Assembly: GCA_964564735.1 (NCBI GenBank)
Contig: CAZMCH010000088.1
Location: 1-17,369, forward strand
Length of the DNA: 17,369 nt
Origin: CAZMCH01 sp964564735
GTDB taxonomy: Bacteria > Poribacteria > DTPJ01
Reading direction: 5' to 3'
The position numbers and the translations under genes were made by a program. This document shows positions 7,936 through 15,276 of this stretch, in pieces (within the stretch, counting starts at the first letter, position 1; the number at the start of each line of letters is the position of its first letter). The notes under the pieces are model-generated. The model saw only the letters and a program-made list of their open reading frames with translations. It was not told the origin of the DNA and ran no database searches.

Positions 7936-8763
7936 ATGTTTACATTCCGCAGAAGCTATAAAGGACCTATAAAAGCCATTATTGTTGATCTGGCAGGAAC
8001 AATTATTGATTATGGAAGTTGTGCGCCAGCAGGTGTATTTAGAGAACTTTTTTCCAAATATGGCATAGAGATAACAAATGAACAATCACGTGAGCCAATG
8101 GGTATGCAGAAAAGAGACCATATACATAAAATCCTTGAAATGAAGGCAGTATCAGATAAATGGAAGCAAAAATATGGCAGAATATGGACAGAAAAAGACG
8201 TAGATAATATGTATGAAGATTTTATACCAATGCAAATATCATCTTTGCCTAGATATAATAATATGATTATAGGTGTTAAAGATGCTCTAGAATTTGCACA
8301 ATCAAGAGGGATAAAAGTTGGAGCAACTACTGGATATAATACTGAAATGACAAATATCGTTGTAGATTTGATTAAGAAACAAGGCTTTAATTTAGATTCT
8401 GTAATATGTGCGAGTGATGTTCCACAAGGCAGACCATTGCCATGGATGATATATATGACTATGCAGGAACTTAATGCTTTTCCTCCTGAATCTGTTGTAA
8501 GCTTTGGTGATACTATCCCAGATATAGAATCTGCCCTAAATGCTGGTGTTTGGAGTGTTGGAGTAGCAAAAACGGGTAACATGATTGGTCTAAATGAAGA
8601 TAAAGTTTCAAATCTTCCAAAAGCTGATTTAGAAATGCTTCTACAAAAGGCATATAATCAGATGTATTCTGCTGGAGCGCATTATGTCATTGATGGAGTT
8701 TATGATTGTATTGATATTATCGATGAAATATCAATCAAATTATCATCAGGAGAGAAACCATAA
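7936..8763 (+). CDS. phnX: Phosphonoacetaldehyde hydrolase (phosphonatase)
   Basis: HAD-superfamily enzyme that breaks the C-P bond of phosphonoacetaldehyde, yielding acetaldehyde and phosphate in the cytoplasm. Seen directly: nucleophile Asp18 in VDLAGT, with Ala20 where most HAD phosphatases have Asp, a PhnX signature; EPMGMQKRDH (53-62) with Lys59 in the place of the Schiff-base lysine of Bacillus cereus PhnX (Lys53); TTGYNTEM (131-138); DVPQGRPLPWM (161-171); and GDTIPDIE (191-198) supplying the Mg-binding acidic residues. 275 aa matches the family. AGGAGG lies 5 nt before ATG 7936 and overlaps the phnW stop, so translation is likely coupled. Together with PhnW this forms the complete phosphonatase route for AEP. 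No acetaldehyde dehydrogenase (PhnY type) or AEP transporter is in the window. Confidence 0.96.
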   Translation: MFTFRRSYKGPIKAIIVDLAGTIIDYGSCAPAGVFRELFSKYGIEITNEQSREPMGMQKRDHIHKILEMKAVSDKWKQKYGRIWTEKDVDNMYEDFIPMQISSLPRYNNMIIGVKDALEFAQSRGIKVGATTGYNTEMTNIVVDLIKKQGFNLDSVICASDVPQGRPLPWMIYMTMQELNAFPPESVVSFGDTIPDIESALNAGVWSVGVAKTGNMIGLNEDKVSNLPKADLEMLLQKAYNQMYSAGAHYVIDGVYDCIDIIDEISIKLSSGEKP

Positions 8764-8828
8764 AAAATTAATACAAAATAAACAATAATATGATATGATT
8801 CTATTCAATAATTCAAGGAGATATAAAT

Positions 8829-9599
8829 ATGCAATATGCAATATTATGGTCAGAAATGACTGTGGCGGAAATACGTGAATATATAAAAAAACGACCTACT
8901 GTCATATTACCAATTGGATGCACAGAACAGCATGGCTATCACCTTCCAACAAAAGTTGATATTCTCAATGCAGAAGAATTATCAAAGAGGGTATCAGAAA
9001 AGACTGGAATTGCAGTTTTACCGACGGTTAATTATTCATATTCTGGTGGGGAATTACCGGGGACAATAAATATTTCACCAAATATTGTAGCCCTATACAT
9101 TGAAGAAATATGCCTTTCACTTTCGGCTCAGGGCATTAGAAATATAATAATATTGCCCGGTCATGGTGGTTCAGAAAATATGACCGCACTTTTGGCATTG
9201 CGAGATATGTTTTTGCGCAAATACCAGCATCTTGATACTATAATTGCGGTTATGAATTCGTATTTGTTTAATCTTGTTGCTGATGGAGACTGGCACGCAG
9301 GGAGAGCAGAAACCTCGTTAATGCTTTATTGGGCGCCAGAAATGGTTCACATGGATAAGATAGCCTATGATTCAAAAGAACTGGTTGAAATAATGCGCAA
9401 AGACCCTGATAAATATCAGGATATTCAGAAAACCGTTGATTCTCCAGAAGTTGGTCCCAGAATAAGACAACGAAGCGATATTATGGTTGGAGTCATGGGT
9501 TTTCCAGAAGAGGCATCCGTAGAACTTGGTGAAAAGATAGCAGATAAATGCGTCAACGAGATTGTTGCCACAATTAAATTAATAGAGGAACAAAGATGA
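8829..9599 (+). CDS. Creatininase-family metal-dependent amidohydrolase
   Basis: Member of the creatininase superfamily, which includes creatinine amidohydrolase, the peptidase MftE and FAPy deformylase; all cut amide bonds with a two-metal site. Seen directly: GCTEQHGYHLP (30-40) with Glu33 and His35, Asp44 in TKVDILNAE, the central GHGGSEN (111-117) with His112, and DWHAGRAETSLML (154-166) with His156 and Glu161. These are the family metal ligands and catalytic residues. 256 aa is typical. AAGGAG stands just before ATG 8829, and the gene lies 65 bp after phnX with no clear promoter in between. Its stop overlaps the start of the response-regulator gene by 4 bp (ATGA), so the two are translationally coupled. 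True creatininase is unlikely; the substrate may be an amide made or met in the phosphonate or glycan pathway, but that is inference. Confidence 0.9.
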   Translation: MQYAILWSEMTVAEIREYIKKRPTVILPIGCTEQHGYHLPTKVDILNAEELSKRVSEKTGIAVLPTVNYSYSGGELPGTINISPNIVALYIEEICLSLSAQGIRNIIILPGHGGSENMTALLALRDMFLRKYQHLDTIIAVMNSYLFNLVADGDWHAGRAETSLMLYWAPEMVHMDKIAYDSKELVEIMRKDPDKYQDIQKTVDSPEVGPRIRQRSDIMVGVMGFPEEASVELGEKIADKCVNEIVATIKLIEEQR

Positions 9600-10279
9600 G
9601 CAGTAAACTGATTGTTATTGTAGATGACGAGGAAGATATATTACAACTTGTGTCACTTCATTTAACAAAAGCAGGTTTTATAGTTGATACCTTTCTTGAT
9701 GGTAAAAGCTTTTTTGATTATATCGAGACCAAAATTCCTAGCTTAATAATCCTTGATCTGATGTTACCTGATGCTGATGGTTTTGAGATTTGCAAATTTA
9801 TCAAAAAAGATAAAAAAATATCATCTGTGCCTGTGATAATGTTGACAGCAAAAGATGAGGAAACAGATAAAATATTAGGGTTGGAGTTAGGGGCAGATGA
9901 CTATATTACAAAGCCATTTTCACCGAGAGAGCTTGTTGCAAGAGTTAAGGCTGTATTGAGAAGGCAAATACAAGATGAAGATACAAAAAAGATAGAAATT
10001 GGTAGTGATATAGTGATGGATGTTGAGAAATATGAGGTTACAGTCAAGGGAAAAAAGGTTGACCTTACTACTACTGAATTTAAGATACTTCAATTGTTAT
10101 CCTCAAAAAAAAGCTGGGTTTTTACCAGAAATCAAATACTCGATTATCTTTGGAACGATGAAAAATACGTTCTTGATAGAACTGTTGATGTCCATGTTAG
10201 GAATCTTAGAGAAAAACTTGGAGAATCAGCAGAATATATAAAGAGTGTTAGAGGAGTAGGATATAAGCTAGAAGATTGA
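9596..10279 (+). CDS. OmpR/PhoB-type two-component response regulator
   Basis: DNA-binding response regulator. Receiver domain (about 1-120): acidic pair Asp10-Asp11, phospho-acceptor Asp54 in LIILDLMLPD, Thr84 in VIMLTAKDEE and Lys106 in DYITKPFSPRE; all switch residues are intact. Winged-helix output domain (about 130-227): LTTTEFKILQLLSS, then RTVDVHVRNLREKLG and the closing SVRGVGYKLED. 227 aa is standard. The start ATG overlaps the creatininase stop (ATGA), so it is translated as part of that operon. No histidine kinase follows: the next gene is a Gfo/Idh dehydrogenase after a 126-bp gap. It may be driven by a distant kinase. Regulation of the phosphonate cluster, or a PhoB-like phosphate response, is plausible from context but not shown, and no clear Pho box was found in the divergent promoter region. 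Confidence 0.95.
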   Translation: MSSKLIVIVDDEEDILQLVSLHLTKAGFIVDTFLDGKSFFDYIETKIPSLIILDLMLPDADGFEICKFIKKDKKISSVPVIMLTAKDEETDKILGLELGADDYITKPFSPRELVARVKAVLRRQIQDEDTKKIEIGSDIVMDVEKYEVTVKGKKVDLTTTEFKILQLLSSKKSWVFTRNQILDYLWNDEKYVLDRTVDVHVRNLREKLGESAEYIKSVRGVGYKLED

Positions 10280-10405
10280 TAATTAATATCAGTTCGACAT
10301 AAGAATTTTGAAGCGATTTGTTCGTCAGTTTTTTACCTTACAGGCAAAATAAAGATAAGGAAAGAAGAGCATTGAATGTTATTATAAAAACAAGGAGAAA
10401 TTTCC
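10280..10405. other. Short intergenic gap before the first Gfo/Idh gene
   Basis: 126 bp between the response regulator and the Gfo/Idh gene. A 15-bp near-palindrome (TGATAATTAATATCA, 10277-10291, one mismatched pair) overlaps the upstream stop codon. No T-tailed hairpin terminator and no convincing promoter were found, so readthrough from upstream is possible. Confidence 0.4.
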
Positions 10406-11461
10406 ATGAGAATCACCAAGACACCTATCAAATGCGCTGTGATTGGTTATGGTTCTGCACATAACTTCGGCAGGGCGCATGGAAGGTGGATTTCTGCTAC
10501 ACCTAATATGGAATGGGTGGCAGTATGCGACAAAGACCCGCAAAGACTTGAGAACGCAAAAAACGAGTTTCCGCACCTTAATACTTATTTTGATGTAACC
10601 GAATTGCTGTATAAAGCGGATATTGATATGGTATCAGTCATTACACCTCATTGGACACATGTGCCCATTGCGTTAGAATGTATGAAAGCTGGAAAGCATG
10701 TCATAGTTGACAAAGCCATGTGTATAAGTGTTGCTGAAGCAACCAAAATGATAGAAGAATCAAAGAAAAATGATGTTATGCTAGCAGTTTTTCATAATCG
10801 TAGGCATGATGGCAACTTTCGGGCTATCAAGGAAGTTATAAATAGTGGGCAAATCGGTCAGGTGTTTCATATTGAACTTAGTGCCATGTGGTATGGAAAG
10901 CCTCGTGATTGGTGGTATAGCAAAAAGGCATTAGGTGGCGGGGCGTTTTATTATTGGGGACCTCATGCTATTGACTGGGTTCTTGATCTTGTCAGGAGTG
11001 AAATTAAAGGCGTAACGGGATTTTATCATAAATTAATCTGGGATGATGTTGACATAGAAAACCAGACAAGGGCTATTATACGATTTGAAAATGACGTAAT
11101 TGCTGATGTTACAGCATCTCACATTTCAGCGGTAGGAAAGCCTTTATGGAGAATTTTGGGAACAAAAGGGGCTATTATTGACAGTGGGGATGGAGCAATC
11201 AATGGCTATATTCAGGAAGTCAATGGTCCTTCTGGTGGGAGTTTCCAAATGGTAACGATAGACGAAAATGGACGCAAGGAAGCAACTGTGCCATATAAAG
11301 AATCCGATTGGCTGACATACTATATTGAAGTCTCAGAGCATCTCTTGCATGGCAAGCCTGTGCCTGTAAGTGGGGAGGATGGCAGGAGGGTTATTGCTGT
11401 CTTTGAAGCCGCGGAACGCTCATCAAAGAGTGGTGTAACAGAGATGGTGGAATATGAATAA
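10406..11461 (+). CDS. Gfo/Idh/MocA family NAD(P)-dependent oxidoreductase
   Basis: Sugar- or inositol-type dehydrogenase with an N-terminal Rossmann fold and a C-terminal alpha/beta domain. Seen directly: IGYGSAHNFG (13-22) as the nucleotide-binding turn, an acidic residue after beta-2 (CDKDP, 41-45) that favours NAD over NADP, ITPHWTHVPIALECMKAGKH (79-98), and the C-terminal GGGAFYYWGPHAIDW (177-191) with His187 and Asp190 in the usual catalytic positions. The normally strict EKP motif reads DKA (102-104): Lys103 is kept, but Glu is Asp and Pro is Ala. 351 aa is normal. AGGAG lies about 8 nt before ATG 10406. Its end overlaps the membrane-protein start by 8 bp. Substrate unknown; a sugar or sugar acid is the usual guess. 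Confidence 0.93.
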   Translation: MRITKTPIKCAVIGYGSAHNFGRAHGRWISATPNMEWVAVCDKDPQRLENAKNEFPHLNTYFDVTELLYKADIDMVSVITPHWTHVPIALECMKAGKHVIVDKAMCISVAEATKMIEESKKNDVMLAVFHNRRHDGNFRAIKEVINSGQIGQVFHIELSAMWYGKPRDWWYSKKALGGGAFYYWGPHAIDWVLDLVRSEIKGVTGFYHKLIWDDVDIENQTRAIIRFENDVIADVTASHISAVGKPLWRILGTKGAIIDSGDGAINGYIQEVNGPSGGSFQMVTIDENGRKEATVPYKESDWLTYYIEVSEHLLHGKPVPVSGEDGRRVIAVFEAAERSSKSGVTEMVEYE

Positions 11462-12146
11462 TTTAAACACAATGAAAAATGCTAGATTAATATCTGCGAT
11501 ATTAGTATTGATTGGTATATTTGCTTCTGGTCCTATAGGCAGTTGGATTGTTCAGATGATAAACCCAGAACCTCAATGGGTAGATGCAAAAACATATATT
11601 CAAAACTATACAGAGCTTCAGGCTATGCCTTTCTTTTTTGGCTTTTTGTTGATGCTAGGTTTTATATTATTTTTCGCAAGTTTGCCCAAACCAGAAACGG
11701 ATTTTGAAGAAATAAATGCCAAACTGATTATTTTATTTGCCTCGTTATATACGTTTATGATCTCGCTAAATTACATGATCCAGATAGTGCTTGTCCCAAA
11801 CATGCTGGAGAATGAGAAGGCGATTGACTTATTGGCAACACCAAATGCAAAGTCATTATTTTGGTATATAGAAATGACGGGATATGGATTTTTGGGGTTG
11901 GCAACATGGTCATCAGCATATCTCTTCAGCAAGACGAAAAATGAGATAATAATTAGGTGGTTGCTTATAGCAAATGGCATAATTAGTGTTCTTGGGGCAG
12001 TATTGACCTTTATATTTAAAGGTTGGGTTTTGACAATTCCGGGGCTTGTGAGCTATGTATTATGGAATATTCTGGTTATGCTTGTAATGATATTTGTTTT
12101 AGTTGAGTATAGAGCAAAAAAACATAGCAACCTAAAAGGAGTGTGA
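11454..12146 (+). CDS. Six-helix integral membrane protein of unknown function
   Basis: I do not recognise this protein with certainty; it loosely resembles DUF4386-type membrane proteins. Six hydrophobic segments are visible at about residues 12-35, 58-77, 90-114, 136-158, 166-188 and 192-218. Between helices 1 and 2 is a polar loop (PEPQWVDAKTYIQNYTEL, 39-56) and between 3 and 4 an acidic one. The C-terminus is basic (EYRAKKHSNLK), consistent with a cytoplasmic tail. No metal-binding or transport signature was seen. ATG 11454 lies 8 bp inside the end of the Gfo/Idh gene, behind a GGTGG, and the E1 alpha gene begins 4 bp after its stop, so it is embedded in the operon. An ATG at 11472 is an alternative start but lacks a good ribosome-binding site. 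A role as small-molecule sensor or permease is open. Confidence 0.8.
   Translation: MNNLNTMKNARLISAILVLIGIFASGPIGSWIVQMINPEPQWVDAKTYIQNYTELQAMPFFFGFLLMLGFILFFASLPKPETDFEEINAKLIILFASLYTFMISLNYMIQIVLVPNMLENEKAIDLLATPNAKSLFWYIEMTGYGFLGLATWSSAYLFSKTKNEIIIRWLLIANGIISVLGAVLTFIFKGWVLTIPGLVSYVLWNILVMLVMIFVLVEYRAKKHSNLKGV
12136..12141 (+). promoter_or_regulatory. Ribosome-binding site supporting a TTG start for E1 alpha
   Basis: AAGGAG ends 9 nt before TTG 12151, inside the tail of the membrane-protein gene. It supports the rare TTG start over the first in-frame ATG (MLSIRLF, codon 14), which would cut into the conserved N-terminus. Confidence 0.75.
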
Positions 12147-12150
12147 TATT

Positions 12151-13200
12151 TTGATACCAAAAGACAAGGCTTTGAAAGTATATCAGACTATGCTATCCAT
12201 ACGTCTGTTTGAGTGTCGCGTTGAAAAGCTATTAATAGAAAATCGTATATATGGTCCTGCACATCTTTATATAGGTCAGGAGGCAGTAGCGGCTGGCGTA
12301 TGCGCAAATTTGCGTCCTGATGATTTTATCGCATCAACACATAGAGGACATGGCCATCTTATCGCCAAAGGCGGAAAATTCAATCGCATGTTTGCGGAGC
12401 TTTTTGCCAAAAGCACTGGATACTGCAAAGGCAAGGGCGGGTCAATGCACATTGCGGATATGTCGTTGGGCATGCTTGGGGCAAACGGGATCGTAGGTGC
12501 TGGACTTTCGCTTGCTACAGGTGCGGCGTTCTCTGCGAAAGTGCGAAAGACAGATCAAGTCGGCGTTTGCTTTTTCGGCGATGGTGCATCAAATCAAGGG
12601 ATATTTCTGGAATCTATCAATATCGCATCAGCAATGAAATTGCCAGCGATCTATGTCTGTGAAAATAATGTCTATGGAGTCAATACGAAATGGCTGACTG
12701 TTGCCAATCATCCTGATATAGCTGATCGGGCTTTTGGCTTAGGATTGCCCGGAAAAGTTGTTGATGGGCAGGATGTAGTCGCTGTCTATAAGACAGCAAA
12801 AGAAGCAGTTGACCGCGCCAGAAATGGCGAAGGACCAACCTTAATAGAATGTAAAACATATCGCTATCGTGGACATTGTGGAGTATGGGGCGATCCACGT
12901 GATCCGCAGGAAGTAGCAGAATGGAAAAAACGAGACCCTGTCACCATGTTTGCCGAAAAATTAATTGCAGAAAAAATGTCGACAGAAAAGCAATTACTTG
13001 ATATTGAGCAGATGCTAGAAAAAGAACTTGATGAAGCGGTGGAGTTTGCAGAGAAAAGCCCATCACCAAATCCCGAGGAAGCAACAACAGATGTATATGC
13101 AGAAACAAGCGTGATGGTTGACACAACAGGTCAAGTAAAGATGGAAAATGCTCCAGAAAAAGACCTGATCAGCAAATATTGGGAGGGATCAAATCAATGA
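12151..13200 (+). CDS. TPP-dependent 2-oxoacid (pyruvate/acetoin) dehydrogenase E1, alpha subunit
   Basis: Alpha subunit of an alpha2-beta2 thiamine-diphosphate E1, of the pyruvate, acetoin or branched-chain 2-oxoacid dehydrogenase type. Seen directly: YIGQEAVAAG (40-49), STHRGHGHLIAKG (62-74), KGKGGSMHIAD (93-103), and the diphosphate/Mg motif starting GDGASNQG (143-150) and ending in ENN (171-173). YRYRGHCGVWGDPRDP (237-252) corresponds to the E1 phosphorylation-loop region. 349 aa is slightly longer than acetoin-type subunits, the extra length being an acidic C-terminal tail. It starts with TTG behind AAGGAG. The stop overlaps the start of the beta-subunit gene (ATGA). No E2 acyltransferase, lipoyl protein or E3 follows in this operon, so the true acceptor is uncertain. 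Acetoin cleavage, pyruvate oxidation with E2/E3 from elsewhere, or carboligation are all possible. Confidence 0.93.
   Translation: MIPKDKALKVYQTMLSIRLFECRVEKLLIENRIYGPAHLYIGQEAVAAGVCANLRPDDFIASTHRGHGHLIAKGGKFNRMFAELFAKSTGYCKGKGGSMHIADMSLGMLGANGIVGAGLSLATGAAFSAKVRKTDQVGVCFFGDGASNQGIFLESINIASAMKLPAIYVCENNVYGVNTKWLTVANHPDIADRAFGLGLPGKVVDGQDVVAVYKTAKEAVDRARNGEGPTLIECKTYRYRGHCGVWGDPRDPQEVAEWKKRDPVTMFAEKLIAEKMSTEKQLLDIEQMLEKELDEAVEFAEKSPSPNPEEATTDVYAETSVMVDTTGQVKMENAPEKDLISKYWEGSNQ
13181..13187 (+). promoter_or_regulatory. Ribosome-binding site deciding the E1 beta start
   Basis: GGGAGGG lies 9 nt before ATG 13197. The longer frame from TTG 13179 begins immediately before and overlaps this motif, so it is not used. 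Confidence 0.75.
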
Positions 13201-14123
13201 AGCAGATAAACTATTCTCAAGCAATATCCGAAGCCATTATGGAGGAGATGAACCTTGATCCGACAGTCGTTTATATGGGAGAATGTGTTGAGGGCAGATA
13301 TGGAAACAAAAGCTTTGAGATGCCAATATCCGAATCAGGTTTTACTGGAATTGGCGTTGGTGCGGCGGTATCTGGTCTTAGACCCATTGTGGAAATTATG
13401 TTTATTGATCTGGTTACAGTGGCGATGGATCCCATTGTAAATCAGGCGGCAAAGATGAGATATATGTTTGGTGGAACGACATCTGTTCCGATAGTTATCA
13501 GAGCTCCATTTGGGGCGTATGTTTCCATGTCTGCCCATCATTCACAAAGCCTTGAATCTTGGTTTTCCAGCATCCCCGGCTTGAAGGTGGTAATACCATC
13601 AACTCCTTATGATGCAAAAGGGCTTATGAAGTCAGCAATAAGAGATAATAATCCAGTAATCTACAGCGATCATAAGAGGCTTGGCGGGTTGGTCGGTGAA
13701 GTGCCAGAAGATGATTATGTTGTTCCAATTGGTAAAGCAAGCATAGCACGTTCTGGCAAAGATGCCACAATTGTTGCTTATGGCTTTATGATTCAGAAAT
13801 CATTGGAATCAGCAGAGCAACTAAGTAAGAAAGGGATTGATGTAGAGATCGTAGATTTACGAACAACATTGCCGATAGATGAAGATACAATATTAAATTC
13901 CGTTGCTAAAACTGGACGTCTTATCACTGTTGCGGAAGCTTGCGCACCTTGTAGTGTTGCATCAGAGGTTGCAACTATTGTATTTGAAAAGGGATTTGAT
14001 CTGCTAAAAGCTCCTCTTAAACGCATACATGCGAGATTTGCTCCAATACCATTTGCCGCAAACCTAGAAAACCAAGTCTTACCACAAACTGATGATATTA
14101 TATTGGCATTTGAAGATATGTAA
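13197..14123 (+). CDS. TPP-dependent 2-oxoacid dehydrogenase E1, beta subunit
   Basis: Beta subunit partner of the preceding alpha subunit; it binds the aminopyrimidine end of TPP. Seen directly: INYSQAISEAIMEEM (4-18), MGECVEGRYG (27-36), PISESGFTGIGVGAA (43-57) with Glu46 as the pyrimidine-activating Glu, AHHSQSLESWFSSIPGLKV (113-131) with the conserved His pair, and the transketolase C-terminal domain from about 185 to 308 (VEIVDLRTTLPID, VAEACAPCS, APIPFAANLE). 308 aa is a little short of the common 320-340 but no domain is missing. ATG 13197 overlaps the alpha stop (ATGA), implying coupled, equimolar synthesis. It ends this operon segment: a 257-bp gap with its own promoter follows. Confidence 0.93.
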   Translation: MKQINYSQAISEAIMEEMNLDPTVVYMGECVEGRYGNKSFEMPISESGFTGIGVGAAVSGLRPIVEIMFIDLVTVAMDPIVNQAAKMRYMFGGTTSVPIVIRAPFGAYVSMSAHHSQSLESWFSSIPGLKVVIPSTPYDAKGLMKSAIRDNNPVIYSDHKRLGGLVGEVPEDDYVVPIGKASIARSGKDATIVAYGFMIQKSLESAEQLSKKGIDVEIVDLRTTLPIDEDTILNSVAKTGRLITVAEACAPCSVASEVATIVFEKGFDLLKAPLKRIHARFAPIPFAANLENQVLPQTDDIILAFEDM

Positions 14124-14380
14124 TTAACGGAAAGTCAAAAATATAACATAATGAATAAAAATCAATGCAAAATAGAGATAGATAGTCAGTTCGGAAGTCT
14201 GATATTTCTCCTAGAATCAATATAAAAGGACGATTTTGGTGGCTTGCCAATAGTCTTGTATAAGTTTCCATTCAACCATATTATAAATAATTAATGATCC
14301 TTCTTGTCATTATATATAAAATTTGCTATTCTCTTGCCAGATATTCAAGTAATGAAAGATAAAAGAAGGACTATAAAGCT
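14124..14380. other. Intergenic region upstream of the aldo/keto reductase
   Basis: 257 bp, AT-rich. The right half holds the promoter at 14304-14332. A 24-codon frame (14151-14225) is present but has no ribosome-binding site. No hairpin with a T-run was found after the E1 beta stop, so its terminator, if any, was not seen. Confidence 0.5.
14304..14332 (+). promoter_or_regulatory. Sigma-70-type promoter for the AKR-Gfo/Idh segment
   Basis: TTGTCA (14304-14309) and TATTCT (14327-14332) lie 17 nt apart. Transcription would start near 14339, about 42 nt before ATG 14381. Confidence 0.6.
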
Positions 14381-15241
14381 ATGCAATATAAGATTCTTGG
14401 ACAAACGGGCTTAAAGGTCAGTATTATCGGTTATGGCGGGGCAGTTTTGGGAATAACGAATTACCTTGCCCATGAAGACCCGAGCGATTCGCTAACCCAA
14501 GCTGTCTATATATCTGCTATTGAGCGCGCTGTTGAACTTGGGATAAATTATTTTGATACTGCGCCGGGTTATGGCGATGGCATTAGTGAAGAAATCTATG
14601 GACGTGCATTGAACAAATATAGAGACAAGATATTCCTTGCCAGTAAAGTTACATATACAGGCACTCCTGATGAGATTCAGGCAAGTGTTGAAAAAAGTCT
14701 GAAAAGATTAAAAACAGATTACCTTGACGTTATGCAGTTTCATGGTGGATATTTTAATAATCAAGAAGCAGATGAAATTTTAAATCATGGAGTATTAGAT
14801 TGCCTTGAAAAGTTACGTGATGAAGGAAAAATCAGATTTATCGGTGTAACAGCCGAAGTTCCTACAGGTGCGTTGGAACGCATGTTGTCTAGCCAAAGGT
14901 TTGATGTGCTTCAAATATGCTATAATCTGATAAATCAACTTTCATGTGATCATTCTCGGCAATGCAGAGGAATTTCTGCAATTGCAGAAGAATTAAAAAT
15001 GGGTATTATCACAATGCGAACAGCAACAAGTGGCTTTCTGCAGAAATTGCTCAAGCGAGAATTTGGGATTGATGAAGAATCAGTGACCCGAATGTGTATA
15101 AATTACGTTATCAGCACACCTGAGATAGATATTGCGCTTGTGGGCATGAGAACACCAAAGGAAGTTGATTTGAATGTTGCATTAGCCAATGATAATAATG
15201 CAAGATATAATCTTGATGAGTTACATAATAGGTTTAAATGA
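14381..15241 (+). CDS. Aldo/keto reductase
   Basis: NAD(P)H-dependent reductase of the AKR superfamily, a TIM barrel reducing aldehydes or ketones, or oxidising sugars such as L-fucose or D-threo-aldose. Seen directly: the full catalytic tetrad of Asp59 and Tyr64 in FDTAPGYGDG, Lys89 in LASKV, and His121 in VMQFHGG. Also visible are KSLKRLKTDYLDV (105-117) and the C-terminal cofactor-binding stretch around ALVGMRTPKEVDLNV. The opening MQYKILGQTGLKVSIIGYGG is standard. 286 aa is within the range. AGAAGGA precedes ATG 14381. Its stop (TGA) overlaps the ATG at 15238 of the frame running into the second Gfo/Idh gene, with which it is cotranscribed. AKR and Gfo/Idh pairs are common in sugar catabolic operons. 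Substrate unknown. Confidence 0.94.
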   Translation: MQYKILGQTGLKVSIIGYGGAVLGITNYLAHEDPSDSLTQAVYISAIERAVELGINYFDTAPGYGDGISEEIYGRALNKYRDKIFLASKVTYTGTPDEIQASVEKSLKRLKTDYLDVMQFHGGYFNNQEADEILNHGVLDCLEKLRDEGKIRFIGVTAEVPTGALERMLSSQRFDVLQICYNLINQLSCDHSRQCRGISAIAEELKMGIITMRTATSGFLQKLLKREFGIDEESVTRMCINYVISTPEIDIALVGMRTPKEVDLNVALANDNNARYNLDELHNRFK

Positions 15242-15263
15242 TTAATAAACCAAAGAATAAAAT

Positions 15264-15268
15264 AGGAG
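15264..15268 (+). promoter_or_regulatory. Ribosome-binding site deciding the second Gfo/Idh start
   Basis: AGGAG ends 8 nt before ATG 15277. The upstream in-frame ATG at 15238 overlaps the AKR stop and has no such site, and its 13 extra residues precede the usual Rossmann opening. Confidence 0.7.
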
Positions 15269-15276
15269 CTAGAAAA

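Noticed and set aside
8010..8582. 190-codon minus-strand frame opposite phnX
   Set aside because: It lies wholly within the well-supported phnX gene, has no ribosome-binding site and its translation has no recognisable motif; it is an antisense shadow.
10377..10385. Extended -10 (TGTTATTAT) upstream of the first Gfo/Idh gene
   Set aside because: Transcription would begin inside the ribosome-binding site at about 10392, leaving no usable leader, and there is no -35 match.
14151..14225. 24-codon frame in the gap before the aldo/keto reductase, as a leader peptide
   Set aside because: No Shine-Dalgarno sequence, and it lies upstream of the proposed promoter for the gene it would lead.
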